A DNA stretch of 51,520 nucleotides from Candidatus Stercoripulliclostridium merdipullorum. GTDB lineage: Bacteria; Bacillota; Clostridia; Christensenellales; DTU072. Where the stretch lies: the NCBI GenBank assembly GCA_018713745.1, contig DVOH01000011.1, positions 1 to 51,520 of the forward strand, given 5' to 3'. The stretch's first letter is position 1. Every line of letters starts with the position of its first letter. The notes beneath the pieces are model-generated. The model made no database searches, was not told the origin of the DNA, and saw only the letters and a list, made by a program, of their open reading frames with translations. This document shows positions 50,962 through 51,520 of the stretch, one piece after another. Both the position numbers and the translations under genes were made by a program.

Positions 50962-51520
50962 ATGGCTTCGACCTTGACAAGAGACAACGTGATTGCCGAA
51001 CGCAAATGGGATCTCAGCGGATTGTTTGCAGACGAAACGCAATGGCAATCGCTGTATGACGAAGTCGATGCTTCGCTCGGGGCAATCGGCGCCTATCGCA
51101 ACCGTCTGAATGTCGACAACGTTTTCGAATGTCTCAGACTCGAGAGCGATACGAGTCGCCGCATCGAACGCTTGTATATGTACGCGGCGTTGCGAAAAGA
51201 CGAAGATACCTCCCGCGCCGTTTATCAGTCGATGGCGGAAAAAGCCGAAATGCTGATGGTGCGGTTTTCGACCGAAGCGTCGTTTGTTACGCCCGAAATC
51301 GCCAAGTTTCCCGTCAAAACGTTGCGCGCGTTGGCGGCGGATCCCGCAGGGGAAGCGTTCAGCGTCTATTTTGAAAACGTAATTCGCGAAAAAAAGCACA
51401 TTCTTTCGGCAAAAGAAGAGAAAGTATTGTCGCAGATTGCTTCGTTTACGCGGGATTTCCGTCAGATTTTTTCGATGTTCGACAACGCCGATATCAAATT
51501 CGGTCGGGTCAGCGACGGCA
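50962..51520 (+). CDS. pepF: oligoendopeptidase F (M3B), N-terminal part, cut by window edge
   Basis: The reading frame is open from ATG 50962 to the end of the window (186 codons). The N-terminus (IAERKWDLSGLFADETQWQSLYDEV) matches the R-x-WDLS-LF opening of PepF oligoendopeptidases, and the helical ERLYMYAALRKDEDTSRAVYQSM region is typical of their N-terminal lobe. The zinc site HExxH would lie downstream of the window. PepF degrades short peptides of about 7-17 residues in the cytosol. A consensus promoter and GAGGAAGAGT support the start. Confidence 0.85.
   Translation, partial: MASTLTRDNVIAERKWDLSGLFADETQWQSLYDEVDASLGAIGAYRNRLNVDNVFECLRLESDTSRRIERLYMYAALRKDEDTSRAVYQSMAEKAEMLMVRFSTEASFVTPEIAKFPVKTLRALAADPAGEAFSVYFENVIREKKHILSAKEEKVLSQIASFTRDFRQIFSMFDNADIKFGRVSDG

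Noticed and set aside
1-51520. CRISPR arrays, insertion sequences, prophage genes, rRNA
   Set aside because: No regularly spaced repeats, transposases, integrases, phage structural genes or rRNA stretches were seen.

Overview
The window looks like chromosomal core DNA from a Gram-positive, probably clostridial, member of the Bacillota. The reasons are WhiA, RNase J, YitT and YkvI family membrane proteins, a type-2 GalT, the dnaX-ybaB-recR cluster and SigA-type promoters with mostly 17-bp spacers. Base composition is roughly balanced by eye. The exact lineage cannot be fixed from the sequence alone. No prophage, insertion sequence, CRISPR array or rRNA was seen. A tRNA-Ala(CGC) is cut by the left edge and an oligoendopeptidase F gene is cut by the right edge.

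Layout. 1-7293: a row of mostly single-gene plus-strand units (alpha/beta hydrolase, MATE exporter, YgiQ radical SAM plus Dtd, a tiny zinc ribbon, P1 peptidase plus metallophosphoesterase). 7280-10333 (minus): hydrolase, CDF exporter with a manganese-type metal site, a deoxyribosyltransferase-like protein and a ferritin-like protein. 10481-12753: uracil permease and uracil phosphoribosyltransferase, i.e. uracil salvage. 12782-20212: YitT and a SecB-like chaperone, then a 1319-residue secreted, membrane-anchored protein, a small XRE repressor and a second MATE exporter. 20231-24206: membrane M28 peptidase, uvrC and a HAD phosphatase. 24369-33395 (minus): SsuBC/TauBC-like ABC importer, YkvI, MurB, WhiA and DnaE in one direction. 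33495-36448: a second cell-surface protein and a polytopic membrane protein. 36563-38802 (minus): SerA and SerC, two of the three steps of serine synthesis. 38906-43155: a sugar-nucleotide transferase, RNase J, a degenerate GT-B protein and a membrane protein. 43200-45809 (minus): RecR, YbaB and DnaX. 45833-48770: divergent galT and galK (Leloir pathway without galE here). 48860-end: nicotinate phosphoribosyltransferase, a coiled-coil protein and PepF.

The most interesting part is 14285-18820. A perfect consensus promoter (TTGACA-17-TATAAT) drives the giant surface protein and carries an inverted repeat, TTCCA-N6-TGGAA, between its -35 and -10 boxes. Almost the same element, TCCCA-N6-TGGAA, fills the spacer of the second MATE promoter, and a 67-residue XRE-type regulator gene lies between the two. 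This suggests a small regulon with one repressor, one surface protein and one exporter, in a stretch that looks more AT-rich than its surroundings. A SecB-like chaperone gene lies directly upstream.

A second theme is translation start architecture. Three genes with no Shine-Dalgarno sequence (uvrC, the 33530 surface protein and the 50352 coiled-coil protein) each have a -10-like box ending exactly 6 nt before the ATG, as expected for leaderless mRNAs.
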